Below are positions 49,230-58,422 of a stretch of 64,000 nt of DNA, piece by piece. This stretch comes from Rhodococcus zopfii NBRC 100606 = JCM 9919 (GTDB lineage: Bacteria; Actinomycetota; Actinomycetes; Mycobacteriales; Mycobacteriaceae). Under the pieces are notes generated by a model. The model had not been told where the DNA came from, ran no database searches, and saw only the letters and a program-made list of their open reading frames with translations. The stretch is taken from assembly GCF_001895025.1 (NCBI RefSeq), contig NZ_BCXI01000018.1, forward strand, positions 1 through 64,000. Direction: 5' to 3'. The first letter of the stretch is position 1. Every line of letters starts with the position of its first letter. Made by a program: the position numbers and the translations under genes.

Positions 49230-50240
49230 ATGAAGCTTGCGGTCATCCCCGGTGACGGCATCGGTATCGAGGTCACGGCCGAAGCACTGAAGGTGCTGCG
49301 GAAGCTCGTGCCCGACCTCGAGACCACGGAGTACGACCTCGGTGCGCGCCGGTACAACGCCACCGGCGAACTGCTGCCGGAGGCGGATCTCGCCGCCATC
49401 CGCGAACACGACGCGATCCTGCTCGGCGCGATCGGCGACCCGTCGGTCAGGCCCGGCGTCCTGGAGCGTGGCCTGCTGCTGAACATGCGGTTCGCGCTCG
49501 ACCACCACGTGAACCTGCGCCCGTCCCGGCTGTACCCGGGCTCGGCCTCGCCGCTCGCCGGCAACCCGGACATGGACTTCGTGGTGGTCCGCGAGGGCAC
49601 CGAAGGCCCGTACACCGGCAACGGCGGCGCAATCCGCGTCGGCACGCCCCACGAGATCGCCACCGAGGTGTCGATCAACACGTGGTTCGGCGCCGAGCGC
49701 GTCGTGCGCTACGCGTTCGAGCTGGCGCAGACCCGCCGCAAGCACCTGACGCTGATCCACAAGACGAACGTGCTGTCCAACGCCGGCGCGATCTGGACCC
49801 GGGCGATCGAAACGGTCGGCGCCGAGTACCCGGATGTCGAGACGGCGTACTGCCACATCGACGCCGCGACCATCTACATGGTCACCGATCCCGGCCGCTT
49901 CGACGTCATCGTCACCGACAACCTGTTCGGCGACATCATCACCGACCTCGCCGGTGCGGTCACCGGTGGCATCGGTCTGGCTGCCAGCGGCAACATCGAC
50001 GCCTCCGGCACCAACCCGTCGATGTTCGAGCCGGTGCACGGCAGCGCCCCGGACATCGCGGGCAAGGGCATCGCGGACCCGACGGCGGCGATCCTGTCGG
50101 CGGCCCTGCTGCTGCGTCACCTCGGTCGTGAGGACGACGCGGCCCGCGTCGAGGCGGCGGTCGAGGCGGACCTCGCCGCGCGCGTCACCGGCCCGGTCGT
50201 GACCACCGAGGTCGGCGACCGGATCGCAGCAGCACTCTGA
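49230..50240 (+). CDS. leuB: 3-isopropylmalate dehydrogenase
   Basis: A 336-aa LeuB, third step of leucine synthesis. [15 protein letters not shown] start, [23 protein letters not shown], Tyr-free [22 protein letters not shown] and the Mg-binding [18 protein letters not shown], then [20 protein letters not shown]. At 336 aa it is the short actinobacterial form. AAGGAAG precedes ATG 49230. Works with leuCD encoded about 6 kb downstream. Confidence 0.96.
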   Translation: MKLAVIPGDGIGIEVTAEALKVLRKLVPDLETTEYDLGARRYNATGELLPEADLAAIREHDAILLGAIGDPSVRPGVLERGLLLNMRFALDHHVNLRPSRLYPGSASPLAGNPDMDFVVVREGTEGPYTGNGGAIRVGTPHEIATEVSINTWFGAERVVRYAFELAQTRRKHLTLIHKTNVLSNAGAIWTRAIETVGAEYPDVETAYCHIDAATIYMVTDPGRFDVIVTDNLFGDIITDLAGAVTGGIGLAASGNIDASGTNPSMFEPVHGSAPDIAGKGIADPTAAILSAALLLRHLGREDDAARVEAAVEADLAARVTGPVVTTEVGDRIAAAL

Positions 50241-50246
50241 CGCGTG

Positions 50247-50279
50247 TGTCCTTCCTGCGGGACCACCGCCGGAAGGACA
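50247..50279. terminator. Hairpin between leuB and MFS gene
   Basis: 9-bp outer arms tgtccttcc / ggaaggaca (50247-50255 and 50271-50279) with a further short GC stem inside, in a 45-bp gap between convergent genes. Confidence 0.55.
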
Positions 50280-50285
50280 TCCCCG

Positions 50286-51464
50286 TCACTCGTCGCGCGG
50301 CACGAGCGGCACCGCCGCTGCCGGCGCGATCACGGCGATCGCGAATGCGATCGGGAAACCGACTGCGCCGATCAACGCACCGAAGGCGGGTCCGACGGCC
50401 GCGCCGGTGAGGAACTGCCCGGTGTTCTGGATGCCCAGCGCGCGACCACCCCAGAACGGCCCGGCCAACTCGGCGACCGCGGTGAAGGCCAGTCCATTCG
50501 GGGCCACCGTGGTCACCGACGCCACCAGCAGCATCACGATCGCGACGGGGGAGGCGAACCACGCCGCGGCGGCCAGCGCCGCCATCGACGCGACGACGGA
50601 GATCGTGACGATCCGCAGCGGTCCCAGACGGCTGCCGACCCGGTCGGACCACGCACCCACGGCGACGCGGCCGAACGCGCCGAGGAACTGCGCCGCCGTG
50701 ATCACCAGCCCGGCGCTCGTCTCGTTCCAGTCCAGGTCGGTGACCAGCCACACGAGTGCGTAGGTCCACACCAGGTACTGCGGGATCACCAGCAGGATCG
50801 AGGTCCCGTGGATGCGGACCAGCGTCCACGAGCCGCGATAGGGACTCCCGAGCAGGCCCGTGTCGGCGGCGGTATCCCGATCCGGCCGGGGCGGGTCGAC
50901 GATCCCGACCGCGCAGGCGATCGCTCCGATGCCGCACATGATCGCGGGAAAGGCCAGCGCCCAACCGATTCCGTGGTCGCGGGCGAGTGGGGGAATCACC
51001 ATCGCGGCCAATGCCACACCGAGCGGAACCGACATCTGCCGGATGCCCATCGCCAGTCCCCGCTGCGCGGGTGGGAACCATCCGACGACGACGCGTCCGC
51101 TCGCGGAGTTGGCGCTCACCGCGCCCGCACCCGCGACCGCCAGCAGGATCGCCAGGACGACAGGCGCCGTGGTGGTCGCGGCGGCTGCCATCGCGACGGA
51201 CGCGACGCCCAGGCCCGCGGCGAGCGCGTGCCGTTCGCCGTACCGATCGGCCACGGCACCCCACGCGACGAGTGTGAGAACGCCGCCGAGAACCGGTGCG
51301 CCGGCAAGGGTTCCGGCCTGCGCGAGGTCCCATCCGTGTTCGGTGTGCAGGGTGGGGATCAGAAAGGCCGTGCCGTTGACGACGGTGGCCTGCACCGTCT
51401 GTGCGAGCACACCCAGGGCCAGGATCACCCACCGTTTCCGGCCGATCTCGGCGACAACATCCAT
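50286..51464 (-). CDS. MFS transporter (Rv2994-like)
   Basis: A 392-aa major facilitator with 12 hydrophobic segments. The helix 2-3 loop GAVADRYGERHAL is the MFS A motif, and a second, AFGRVAVGAWSDRVGSRLGP, lies in the repeat half. FPPAQRGLAMGIRQMSVPLG is typical of the nitrate/oxalate and drug-like groups. Substrate unknown. I take ATG 51464; an ATG at 51524 would add 20 polar residues and run into the next promoter. Same position as Rv2994 between leuB and the fumarylacetoacetase-like gene. Confidence 0.85.
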   Translation of the reverse strand: MDVVAEIGRKRWVILALGVLAQTVQATVVNGTAFLIPTLHTEHGWDLAQAGTLAGAPVLGGVLTLVAWGAVADRYGERHALAAGLGVASVAMAAAATTTAPVVLAILLAVAGAGAVSANSASGRVVVGWFPPAQRGLAMGIRQMSVPLGVALAAMVIPPLARDHGIGWALAFPAIMCGIGAIACAVGIVDPPRPDRDTAADTGLLGSPYRGSWTLVRIHGTSILLVIPQYLVWTYALVWLVTDLDWNETSAGLVITAAQFLGAFGRVAVGAWSDRVGSRLGPLRIVTISVVASMAALAAAAWFASPVAIVMLLVASVTTVAPNGLAFTAVAELAGPFWGGRALGIQNTGQFLTGAAVGPAFGALIGAVGFPIAFAIAVIAPAAAVPLVPRDE

Positions 51465-51577
51465 CGCAGTCTCACTATCTGGGAATAGAATCTCGAAGTG
51501 TGAAATAGTGAGCTCACGGTACACCCGGAGCGGCGCTGTCGCCGAGTGAGCGTCGGCACACCGATAGACTGCGCGTC

Positions 51578-52354
51578 ATGCGCCTTGGTCGAATTGCCAG
51601 TCCGGACGGTGTCGCCTTCGTCAGCATCGAAGGGGAGGGAGATGCCGCGATCGCGAAGGAGATTGCCGAGCACCCCTTCGGGACACCCACCTTCACCGGC
51701 CGTAGCTGGCCGCTCGCCGACGTGCGTCTGCTCGCCCCGATCCTCGCGAGCAAGATTGTCGCCGTCGGACGCAACTACGCCGCGCACGCCGCGGAATCCG
51801 GGAACGAGGTGCCCGAGGAGCCTGTGATCTTCCTCAAGCCGAACACCTCGATCGTCGGGCCCGGCGCGCCGATCGTCATCCCGCCCAGCACCTCCCTCGT
51901 GCACCACGAGGCCGAGCTCGCCGTCGTCATCGGCCGGCCCTGCAAGGACGTTCCCGCGGCGAAGGCACTCGACGTGGTGCTCGGCTACACGATCGCCAAC
52001 GACGTGTCCGCCCGCGACCATCAGAAGCAGGACGGTCAGTGGGCCCGCGCCAAGGGGCACGACACCTTCTGCCCGCTCGGTCCGTGGATCGAGACGAACC
52101 TCGACGCCTCCGATTTGGAGATCTCCGCCGAGGTCGACGGGAAGCAGCGTCAGCGCAGCCGAACCTCGTTGATGGTCCACGACATTCCGAAGCTCATCGA
52201 ATGGGTGTCCGCGGTGATGACGCTGCTGCCGGGCGACGTCATCCTCACCGGCACGCCGGAAGGTGTCGGTCCCATCGAGCCGGGCAACACGGTGTCGGTG
52301 ACGGTCGAGAAGATCGGCACCCTCACCAATCCCGTCGTCGCGAAGGGCGCCTGA
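51578..52354 (+). CDS. Fumarylacetoacetate hydrolase family protein (Rv2993c-like)
   Basis: A 258-aa FAH-superfamily enzyme. The Mg-binding acidic residues are in VHHEAELAVVIGR, and the dyad GYTIANDVSARDHQK and GHDTFCPLGPWI are conserved, followed by LLPGDVILTGTPEGVGPIEPG. Such enzymes act as fumarylpyruvate hydrolase, oxaloacetate decarboxylase or 2-hydroxyhepta-2,4-diene-1,7-dioate isomerase; the sequence does not distinguish these. ATG 51578 lies 7 nt after TAGACT (51565-51570), leaderless. Immediately upstream of gltX. Confidence 0.9.
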   Translation: MRLGRIASPDGVAFVSIEGEGDAAIAKEIAEHPFGTPTFTGRSWPLADVRLLAPILASKIVAVGRNYAAHAAESGNEVPEEPVIFLKPNTSIVGPGAPIVIPPSTSLVHHEAELAVVIGRPCKDVPAAKALDVVLGYTIANDVSARDHQKQDGQWARAKGHDTFCPLGPWIETNLDASDLEISAEVDGKQRQRSRTSLMVHDIPKLIEWVSAVMTLLPGDVILTGTPEGVGPIEPGNTVSVTVEKIGTLTNPVVAKGA

Positions 52355-52432
52355 CGCCGCACTTCGCTTCTGCCGCCGGAGCGCGGAGGACTAGCCTGGT
52401 AGGGACTTTTCATCCCTCGACCAGAGTGAGCC

Positions 52433-53905
52433 ATGACCAGCAGCGAAGTACGCGTTCGATTCTGCCCGTCCCCGACCGGAACCCCCCACGTGGGCCTGGT
52501 ACGCACCGCCCTGTTCAACTGGGCATTTGCGCGCCACCACGGCGGCACCTTCGTGTTCCGCATCGAAGACACCGACGCAGCCCGCGACACCGAGGAGTCG
52601 TACCAGGCGATCCTCGACGCCCTGCGCTGGCTCGGTCTGCAATGGGACGAGGGTCCGGAGGTGGGCGGACCGTACGAGCCGTACCGGCAGTCGCAGCGGC
52701 GGGATCTGCACCTCGACGTCGTCGCCAAGCTCGTCGAGGCCGGGGAGGCCTACGAGTCGTTCTCGACTCCCGAGGAGGTCGAGGAGCGGCACAAGGCAGC
52801 CGGTCGCGATCCGAAGCTCGGCTACGACAACTTCGATCGCGACCTCACGCCGGAGCAGCGGCAGGCCTATCTCGACGAGGGACGCAAGCCGGTGGTGCGG
52901 CTCCGCATGCCCGACCACGACCTCACGTGGAACGACCTGGTGCGCGGCGAGACCACGTTCAAGGCGGGCGTGGTCCCGGACTTCGCGCTCACGCGCGGCA
53001 ACGGCATCCCGCTGTACACGCTCGTCAACCCGGTCGACGACGCACTGATGCGCATCACGCACGTGCTGCGCGGCGAGGATCTGTTGTCGTCGACGCCGCG
53101 GCAACTCGCGCTGTACGAGGCGCTGCAGCGGATCGGTGTGGCCGATTTCACGCCGCGGTTCGGGCACCTGCCCTTCGTGATGGGTCAGGGCAACAAGAAG
53201 CTGTCCAAGCGCGACCCCGAATCGAATCTGTTCCTGCACCGCGACCGCGGGTTCATCCCCGAGGGACTGCTGAACTACCTCGCGCTGCTGGGCTGGGGCC
53301 TGGCCGACGACCGCGACGTGTTCTCGCTCGACGAAATGGTCGCCGCGTTCGACATCTCGAAGGTCAACTCGAATCCCGCGCGTTTCGACCAGAAGAAGGC
53401 CGACGCGATCAATGCCGAGCACATCCGTCTGCTCGACCCCGCGGACTTCGCGGCGCGGCTGAAGGCGTTCCTCGTCGGGCACGGCCACATCACGGCCGAT
53501 GTCGACGATGCGCGGTTCTCCGCCGCGGCCGAACTCGTCCAGACCCGCATCGTCGTGTTGTCCGACGCGTGGGACCTGCTGAAGTTCCTGTTCGTCCCCG
53601 AATCGGACTTCACGGTGGACGAGGCGGCCGCCGCCAAGAATCTCGGTGCCGACGCCGCGCCGGTGCTCGACGCCACCGTTGCCGCGCTCGACGGCGTGGG
53701 GGAGTGGGCGAGCGCGAACCTCGAGGAGGCGCTCAAGGCCGCTCTCATCGACGAGCTGGGTCTCAAGCCCCGCAAGGCGTTCGCTCCGGTCCGGGTGGCC
53801 GTGTCGGGATCGCACATCAGTCCGCCGCTGTACGAGTCGATGGAACTGCTCGGCCGGGACGTGACCCTGGCACGCCTGCGCGCGGCCCGCGCCGGTATCG
53901 CCTGA
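52433..53905 (+). CDS. gltX: Glutamyl-tRNA synthetase
   Basis: A 490-aa class Ib synthetase. The HIGH-equivalent [11 protein letters not shown] is at residues 11-21 (His19), and KLSKR precedes [13 protein letters not shown]. The helical C-terminal anticodon-binding domain ends [27 protein letters not shown]. As gatCAB is present in the same window, this enzyme is probably non-discriminating and also charges tRNA-Gln with Glu. TAGCCT at 52392-52397 is a candidate -10, giving a short leader. Followed by a hairpin and the tRNA-Gln/tRNA-Glu cluster. Confidence 0.96.
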   Translation: MTSSEVRVRFCPSPTGTPHVGLVRTALFNWAFARHHGGTFVFRIEDTDAARDTEESYQAILDALRWLGLQWDEGPEVGGPYEPYRQSQRRDLHLDVVAKLVEAGEAYESFSTPEEVEERHKAAGRDPKLGYDNFDRDLTPEQRQAYLDEGRKPVVRLRMPDHDLTWNDLVRGETTFKAGVVPDFALTRGNGIPLYTLVNPVDDALMRITHVLRGEDLLSSTPRQLALYEALQRIGVADFTPRFGHLPFVMGQGNKKLSKRDPESNLFLHRDRGFIPEGLLNYLALLGWGLADDRDVFSLDEMVAAFDISKVNSNPARFDQKKADAINAEHIRLLDPADFAARLKAFLVGHGHITADVDDARFSAAAELVQTRIVVLSDAWDLLKFLFVPESDFTVDEAAAAKNLGADAAPVLDATVAALDGVGEWASANLEEALKAALIDELGLKPRKAFAPVRVAVSGSHISPPLYESMELLGRDVTLARLRAARAGIA

Positions 53906-53919
53906 CGCCTTGCTGGCGC

Positions 53920-53963
53920 GGCTCGGTCCGCCGCCCTCCGGCGAGAGAGTGGCGGACCGAGCC
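53920..53963 (+). terminator. Terminator after gltX
   Basis: Perfect 13-bp stem (53920-53932 and 53951-53963) with an 18-nt loop, 14 nt past the gltX stop. The 150 bp from there to the tRNA-Gln gene should hold the tRNA promoter; TTGTAG (54021-54026) and TAATCT (54046-54051), 19 bp apart, are the best pair. Confidence 0.6.
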
Positions 53964-54112
53964 CGCAGGGTAGTCCCGCGGACGGTCCGGACGGGCGTTT
54001 CAGGGGTTTGACCAGGCGATTTGTAGTTCGTGGTGGGGTTGGTGCTAATCTTCTTCTCGGTTCGGAACGGAGGCCGCAAACGCCCGCAGGGCAGGCCGAA
54101 GGAACAAGCCAT

Positions 54113-54184
54113 TGGGGTATGGTGTAATTGGCAACACAGCTGATTCTGGTTCAGCCATTCTAGGTTCGAGTCCTGGTACCCCAG
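54113..54184 (+). tRNA. tRNA-Gln (CTG)
   Basis: 72 nt. Acceptor stem TGGGGTA (54113-54119) pairs with TACCCCA (54177-54183), discriminator G. The anticodon stem is GCTGA/TCAGC and the loop TTCTGGT gives anticodon CTG (54146-54148). T-arm contains GGTTCGAGTCC. CCA is not encoded. Confidence 0.95.
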
Positions 54185-54271
54185 CTGAGATGCGGTGGTT
54201 TGCCCACAGCATCTCGGCCAGCTAAGCTGGCTGAGCTTCCTCCGGGAAGCAACCGGAGAAGAAGTTCTCAG

Positions 54272-54344
54272 GCCCCCGTCGTCTAGCGGCCTAGGACGCC
54301 GCCCTCTCACGGCGGTAGCGTGGGTTCGAATCCCATCGGGGGTA
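54272..54344 (+). tRNA. tRNA-Glu (CTC), copy 1
   Basis: 73 nt. Acceptor GCCCCCG pairs with CGGGGGT (terminal G-U). Anticodon stem CCGCC/GGCGG with loop CTCTCAC gives CTC (54306-54308). T-loop GGTTCGAATCCC. The genome encodes CCA directly after (54345-54347). Followed by a U-tailed hairpin. Confidence 0.95.
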
Positions 54345-54353
54345 CCATGAACT

Positions 54354-54388
54354 ACCCAGCGATCCTCGGATCGGTGGGTTTTCTTCTC
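54354..54388 (+). terminator. Intrinsic terminator after tRNA-Glu copy 1
   Basis: 12-nt arms acccagcgatcc / ggatcggtgggt (54354-54365 and 54368-54379, one mismatch) followed by ttttcttctct. One of the few U-rich terminators in the window. Confidence 0.7.
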
Positions 54389-54416
54389 TGAAGTTCAACT
54401 GCACAAGCAAGTCCAG

Positions 54417-54489
54417 GCCCCCGTCGTCTAGCGGCCTAGGACGCCGCCCTCTCACGGCGGTAGCGTGGGTTCGAATCCCATCGGGGGTA
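54417..54489 (+). tRNA. tRNA-Glu (CTC), copy 2
   Basis: 73 nt, identical to the copy 145 bp upstream, anticodon CTC at 54451-54453. Unlike copy 1, CCA is not encoded (the sequence continues cagc). The only space for a promoter of its own is the short gap after the terminator, so it is probably made by read-through. Confidence 0.95.
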
Positions 54490-54493
54490 CAGC

Positions 54494-54527
54494 GAAGGAC
54501 CCTCCGAGCAATGCTCGGAGGGTCCTT
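54494..54527 (+). terminator. Terminator after tRNA cluster
   Basis: Near-perfect palindrome with 17-bp arms (54494-54510 and 54512-54527, centre at 54511; the outermost pair is G-C) followed by a pyrimidine-rich tail tctcgtt. Confidence 0.8.
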
Positions 54528-54546
54528 CTCTCGTTGTGGGAGCCGG

Positions 54547-54714
54547 CTATCCGCTCTTGCGTCGAAACTCCCGGTGATGGTCGGCGTTCGCGTGCGGGGC
54601 TTGTGCCTTCGATCCCGCGTCGAGGTGGGCGGTGCCCCCGTTCGCGCGGCTGTTCTTGCGTTCGAGCGCCGCGCGGAACTCCTCTTTGATCCGATCCTTG
54701 GACGTGTCGCTCAT
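54547..54714 (-). CDS. DUF5302-type small protein
   Basis: A 55-aa charged protein, MSDTSKDRIKEEFRAAL then ERKN, ending HHREFRRKSG. The N-terminal amphipathic helix and basic FRRKSG end match the actinobacterial DUF5302 pattern as I know it. Ribosome site GAGGGA sits 5 nt before ATG 54714. Function unknown. The gene is 83 bp downstream of, and on the same strand as, the F420/FMN-binding oxidoreductase gene. Confidence 0.75.
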   Translation of the reverse strand: MSDTSKDRIKEEFRAALERKNSRANGGTAHLDAGSKAQAPHANADHHREFRRKSG

Positions 54715-54797
54715 GACATCTCCCTCCGGTCGGCCCGTCTGGACTTCGACCGAATCTATCGTGGCCGGGCGTCCCTGTCGCCCGATTTTCCCGACCC

Positions 54798-55319
54798 CTA
54801 CAGGTACTGCGCCGTGGTGCCGCCGATGGGCATCGCCGGCATTCCGAGCTTGCGGTGGTCCCACGAGCGGATCCGGTCCGGCACCACCCGCACCGCGACG
54901 CGCTTGTGCATCATCCGCTCGACGGCAGGCAGCATCTCGGCGGTGTACGGACCGGTGTAGCGCTCCCAGACGTTGCGGCACACCGCGAACAGGGTGTCGT
55001 AATCGTCGGTGATCTTCGCGCGGCCTTCGATCGACACCCCGCGCAACTGGTCGTAGGTGTCGCCCGCCTCGACGAGCACGGTGATGCGGTCGTCACGTCG
55101 CAGGTTCACCGTCTTCTGGGACTTGGCCTTGGTTTCGAACCAGATCTCACCGTCGATCAGCGCGTACCACATGGCGATGAGATGCGGTGTGCCCGACGGC
55201 CCGACCGTCGCCATGTTCGCGATCCGGCTGTGACTCAGGAACTCGCCGATCTCGTCGTCGGTCATGGTGATCTGTGCGCGTTGTTTGATGCCCATGGGCA
55301 GCACTGTGTCATGGGTCAT
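54798..55319 (-). CDS. Pyridoxamine-5'-phosphate-oxidase-fold protein, probable F420-dependent (FDOR-B, Rv2991-like)
   Basis: A 173-aa split-beta-barrel flavin/deazaflavin-binding protein. [40 protein letters not shown] is the N-terminal strand set of the FDOR-B group, with [35 protein letters not shown] as the cofactor-binding segment. Rv2991, at the same place in M. tuberculosis, belongs to this F420-binding class. Substrate unknown. GTG/ATG choice: ATG 55319 or ATG 55295 (MGIKQRAQ). Confidence 0.8.
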   Translation of the reverse strand: MTHDTVLPMGIKQRAQITMTDDEIGEFLSHSRIANMATVGPSGTPHLIAMWYALIDGEIWFETKAKSQKTVNLRRDDRITVLVEAGDTYDQLRGVSIEGRAKITDDYDTLFAVCRNVWERYTGPYTAEMLPAVERMMHKRVAVRVVPDRIRSWDHRKLGMPAMPIGGTTAQYL

Positions 55320-55375
55320 GCCCGGATGTCACCACCGCGCCGCCGTCGCCCGGCCGAACCCGGACCGCGGAATCG

Positions 55376-56077
55376 TCACAGCCGCTTGTGGAGTGCTTCC
55401 GCGGCGGCGAGGAGGTCCGACGCCCAGCGGGCGCCGGGTTTGCGGCCCATGCGGTCGATGGGGCCGGACACCGAGATTGCCGCGACGACCGCTCCGGCCG
55501 CGTCCCGCACGGGCGCGGCCACCGAGGCGACACCCGGTTCGCGTTCGGCGGCGCTCTGCGCCCAGCCGCGACGGCGGACCTCCGCGAGGACGCGCTCGCC
55601 GAACGCCGCGTCCGGCAGGATCGCCCGCTGGGTAGCCGCATCCGCCCATGCGAGCAGAACTTTCGCGCCGGACCCGGCGGTCATCGGCAGGCGGGCGCCG
55701 ACGAGGACGGTGTCGCGCAGACCCGTCGGGGGTTCGAGGGCCGCGACGCACACGCGCTGGGTGCCCTCCCTGCGGTACAGCTGCACGCTTTCACCGGTGA
55801 TCTCGCGCAGCCGAGGAAGAATGAGCGAGGCGGCCTCGACGAGCGGGTCGCCTGCGCCGGTGGACAGCTCGGCCAGGCCCGGTCCCGGACGCCATTGGCC
55901 GTCGCTGTCCCGGGTGAGCAGCCGGTGGATCTCGAGGCCCACGGCAAGCCGGTGTGCTGTCGCGCGGGGCAGGCCCGTGCGGGTGCACAGTTCGTTGAGG
56001 TTGCACGGCTGCTCGGCCACCGCGTGCAGCACGGACATCGCTTTGTCCAACACCCCGATGCCGCTATGCTGTCTCAT
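55376..56077 (-). CDS. IclR-family regulator (NdgR/LeuR-like), divergent from leuCD
   Basis: A 233-aa IclR protein. The winged HTH is at residues 5-65 ([41 protein letters not shown]), and the C-terminal effector domain includes [25 protein letters not shown] and the [24 protein letters not shown] block. It lies head-to-head with leuC as do the IclR regulators NdgR of Streptomyces and Rv2989, which control leuCD. So it is very likely the leucine-pathway regulator. ATG 56077 overlaps a CTATG-N6-CATAG palindrome, suggesting autoregulation. Confidence 0.88.
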   Translation of the reverse strand: MRQHSGIGVLDKAMSVLHAVAEQPCNLNELCTRTGLPRATAHRLAVGLEIHRLLTRDSDGQWRPGPGLAELSTGAGDPLVEAASLILPRLREITGESVQLYRREGTQRVCVAALEPPTGLRDTVLVGARLPMTAGSGAKVLLAWADAATQRAILPDAAFGERVLAEVRRRGWAQSAAEREPGVASVAAPVRDAAGAVVAAISVSGPIDRMGRKPGARWASDLLAAAEALHKRL

Positions 56078-56209
56078 AGGTCGATACCTCCGTCTCGCAT
56101 AATGGGAATCATAGCCCATGGACCGGCGGGCGGGGACGGCACCATACGCGGCCCGGTCACAGCCCCGAGAACCGGAATCCGCGTTCGTCACGTACGACAG
56201 GTGGAGAAG
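56064..56209. promoter_or_regulatory. Divergent IclR-leuC control region
   Basis: Contains CTATG-N6-CATAG (56064-56079), which overlaps the regulator start codon, and CATAAT at 56098-56103 as a likely leuC -10, with related CATAG at 56113-56117. The leuC leader would be about 100 nt. No Leu-rich leader peptide was found here, in contrast to ilvB, so control is probably at initiation through the IclR protein. Confidence 0.55.
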
Positions 56210-57628
56210 ATGGCTGGAAAAACTCTGGCGGAGAAGGTGTGGGATCAGCACGTGGTCGTGCGCGGTGAAGGAGAAGGCTCGGCGCGGCAGCCGGACCTGA
56301 TCTACATCGACCTGCACCTCGTGCACGAGGTCACGAGTCCTCAGGCGTTCGACGGACTGCGGCTCGCCGGCCGCCCGCTGCGGCGCCCCGACCTCACCAT
56401 CGCGACGGAGGACCACAACGTCCCGACCGTCGACATCGACAAGCCCATCGCCGATCCCGTCTCGCGCACCCAGGTCGAGACGCTGCGCCGCAACTGTGAG
56501 GAATTCGGCGTCCGGCTGTATCCGATGGGCGACATCGACCAGGGCATCGTGCACGTCGTCGGCCCGCAGCTCGGACTGACCCAGCCCGGCATGACGGTGG
56601 TGTGCGGCGACAGCCACACCTCCACCCACGGCGCATTCGGTGCCCTGGCAATGGGTATCGGCACCAGCGAGGTCGAGCACGTGATGGCGACTCAGACGCT
56701 GTCGCTGCGCCCGTTCAAGACGATGGCGATCACCGTCGACGGCGAACTGCCCGAGGGGGTCACGGGCAAGGACCTGATCCTCGCGGTCATCGCCAAGATC
56801 GGCACCGGCGGCGGACAGGGCTACGTCCTCGAATACCGCGGCGATGCGATCCGCAAGCTGTCGATGGAAGCGCGGATGACGATCTGCAACATGTCGATCG
56901 AGGCGGGGGCTCGCGCCGGCATGATCGCGCCCGACGAGATCACCTACGAGTACCTCCGGGGTCGTCCGCACGCGCCGCAGGGTGCGGACTGGGATGCGGC
57001 GGTCGCCGCGTGGGATGCGTTGCGAACCGACGACGACGCCGTTTTCGACGCCGAGGTCCACATCGACGGTGCGTCGCTGACCCCGTTCGTCACGTGGGGA
57101 ACCAACCCGGGCCAGGGTGCCCCGCTCGGTGCGAACGTGCCGGTGCCGGAGCAGATCGCCGACGAGACCGAGCGTGTGGCCGCCGAGAAGGCGCTGCGTT
57201 ACATGGATCTCGACGCCGGCATGCCGCTGCGTGAGATCGCCGTCGACACCGTCTTCGTCGGTTCGTGCACCAACGGCCGCATCGAGGACCTGCGCGCGGT
57301 CGCAGATGTTCTCAAGGGACGCAAGGTCGCCGAGGGTGTGCGGATGCTCGTTGTACCCGGTTCGATGCGGGTGCGTGCCCAGGCCGAGGCCGAGGGCCTC
57401 GGTGAGATCTTCACGGCGGCGGGCGCCGAATGGCGTCAGGCCGGTTGCTCGATGTGCCTGGGAATGAACCCGGATCAGCTCGCGCCGGGTGAACGTTCGG
57501 CGTCGACGTCGAACCGCAACTTCGAAGGACGCCAGGGCAAGGGCGGCCGCACCCACCTCGTGTCGCCGGCGGTCGCCGCGGCGACCGCGGTGCGCGGCAA
57601 GCTCTCCGCGCCGGCGGATCTGGACTAG
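56210..57628 (+). CDS. leuC: 3-isopropylmalate dehydratase large subunit
   Basis: A 472-aa aconitase-family subunit. Fe-S ligands are in [14 protein letters not shown] and [41 protein letters not shown] and [20 protein letters not shown] are conserved. Isomerises isopropylmalate for leucine synthesis with LeuD. GTGGAGAAG precedes ATG 56210. 26 bp before leuD. Confidence 0.97.
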   Translation: MAGKTLAEKVWDQHVVVRGEGEGSARQPDLIYIDLHLVHEVTSPQAFDGLRLAGRPLRRPDLTIATEDHNVPTVDIDKPIADPVSRTQVETLRRNCEEFGVRLYPMGDIDQGIVHVVGPQLGLTQPGMTVVCGDSHTSTHGAFGALAMGIGTSEVEHVMATQTLSLRPFKTMAITVDGELPEGVTGKDLILAVIAKIGTGGGQGYVLEYRGDAIRKLSMEARMTICNMSIEAGARAGMIAPDEITYEYLRGRPHAPQGADWDAAVAAWDALRTDDDAVFDAEVHIDGASLTPFVTWGTNPGQGAPLGANVPVPEQIADETERVAAEKALRYMDLDAGMPLREIAVDTVFVGSCTNGRIEDLRAVADVLKGRKVAEGVRMLVVPGSMRVRAQAEAEGLGEIFTAAGAEWRQAGCSMCLGMNPDQLAPGERSASTSNRNFEGRQGKGGRTHLVSPAVAAATAVRGKLSAPADLD

Positions 57629-57654
57629 GTCAAGGGACCGAAGGAGAATTCTCG

Positions 57655-58251
57655 ATGGAAGCCTTTACTACTCACAAGGGCATCGGTGTTCCGCTGCGCC
57701 GCTCGAACGTCGACACCGACCAGATCATCCCGGCGGTGTATCTGAAGCGCGTCACCCGCAGCGGATTCGAGGACGGACTGTTCGCCGGCTGGCGCACCGA
57801 TTCGTCGTTCGTCCTCAACACCCCGCCGTTCGACCGCGGCTCGGTTCTCGTTGCGGGACCGGACTTCGGCACCGGCTCCTCGCGCGAGCATGCCGTGTGG
57901 GCTTTGTCCGATTACGGATTCCGCGTCGTGATCTCGTCGCGGTTCGCCGACATCTTCCGCGGCAACGCAGGAAAGGCCGGACTGCTCGCCGCTCAGGTCG
58001 AGCAGTCGGATGTCGAACTGCTGTGGAAACTCATCGAACAGCAGCCCGGCCTCGAGTTGGAAGTCGATCTCGGGAAGCGGACTGTGACAGCCGGAACAAC
58101 TGTGGTGCAGTTCGCTATTGACGACTACACCCGGTGGCGTCTGCTCGAGGGTCTGGACGACATCGGATTGACATTGCGGCAGGTAGAGGCGATTTCCGAG
58201 TTCGAAAACTCAAGGCCTTCTTGGAAACCGACGACCCTCCCGACGCCCTGA
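57655..58251 (+). CDS. leuD: 3-isopropylmalate dehydratase small subunit
   Basis: A 198-aa swivel-domain subunit of isopropylmalate isomerase. [72 protein letters not shown] and the C-terminal [13 protein letters not shown] are intact. AGGAG lies 8 nt before ATG 57655. Second and last gene of the leuCD unit, ended by a GC-rich hairpin. Confidence 0.96.
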   Translation: MEAFTTHKGIGVPLRRSNVDTDQIIPAVYLKRVTRSGFEDGLFAGWRTDSSFVLNTPPFDRGSVLVAGPDFGTGSSREHAVWALSDYGFRVVISSRFADIFRGNAGKAGLLAAQVEQSDVELLWKLIEQQPGLELEVDLGKRTVTAGTTVVQFAIDDYTRWRLLEGLDDIGLTLRQVEAISEFENSRPSWKPTTLPTP

Positions 58252-58272
58252 TCGAGCGTCTTCCCGCCCTGT

Positions 58273-58315
58273 CCGGCGGGCCCGGCCGAGGTGATCTCCG
58301 GCCCGGGCCCGCCGG
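58273..58315 (+). terminator. Terminator after leuCD
   Basis: 13-bp perfect outer stem (58273-58285 and 58303-58315) with a further short stem in the loop, 22 nt after the leuD stop; followed by tctatttgc. Confidence 0.7.
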
Positions 58316-58320
58316 TCTAT

Positions 58321-58350
58321 TTGCATGAGAATTGGCGTGGCACATAGACT
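58321..58350 (+). promoter_or_regulatory. hupB promoter
   Basis: TTGCAT (58321-58326) and TAGACT (58345-58350) are 18 bp apart; the start site would be near 58357, giving a leader of about 66 nt with an AGGAG ribosome site before hupB. Confidence 0.6.
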
Positions 58351-58422
58351 CTAGCCCGTTTGCGGGTCTACCGTGGACTACAAGTCGGTCTGACGGTGGA
58401 CCGTGATGTGCGGAGGAAATCA

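Noticed and set aside
54113-54489. tRNA cluster as an integration (att) site of a mobile element
   Set aside because: No integrase, no element-like genes nearby, and gene order matches mycobacteria; the repeated 73 nt is a complete tRNA copy rather than an att fragment.
56118-56300. 60-codon ORF upstream of and overlapping leuC as a leader peptide
   Set aside because: Arg/Trp/Ser-rich, not leucine-rich, no terminator follows, and it runs 90 bases into leuC.
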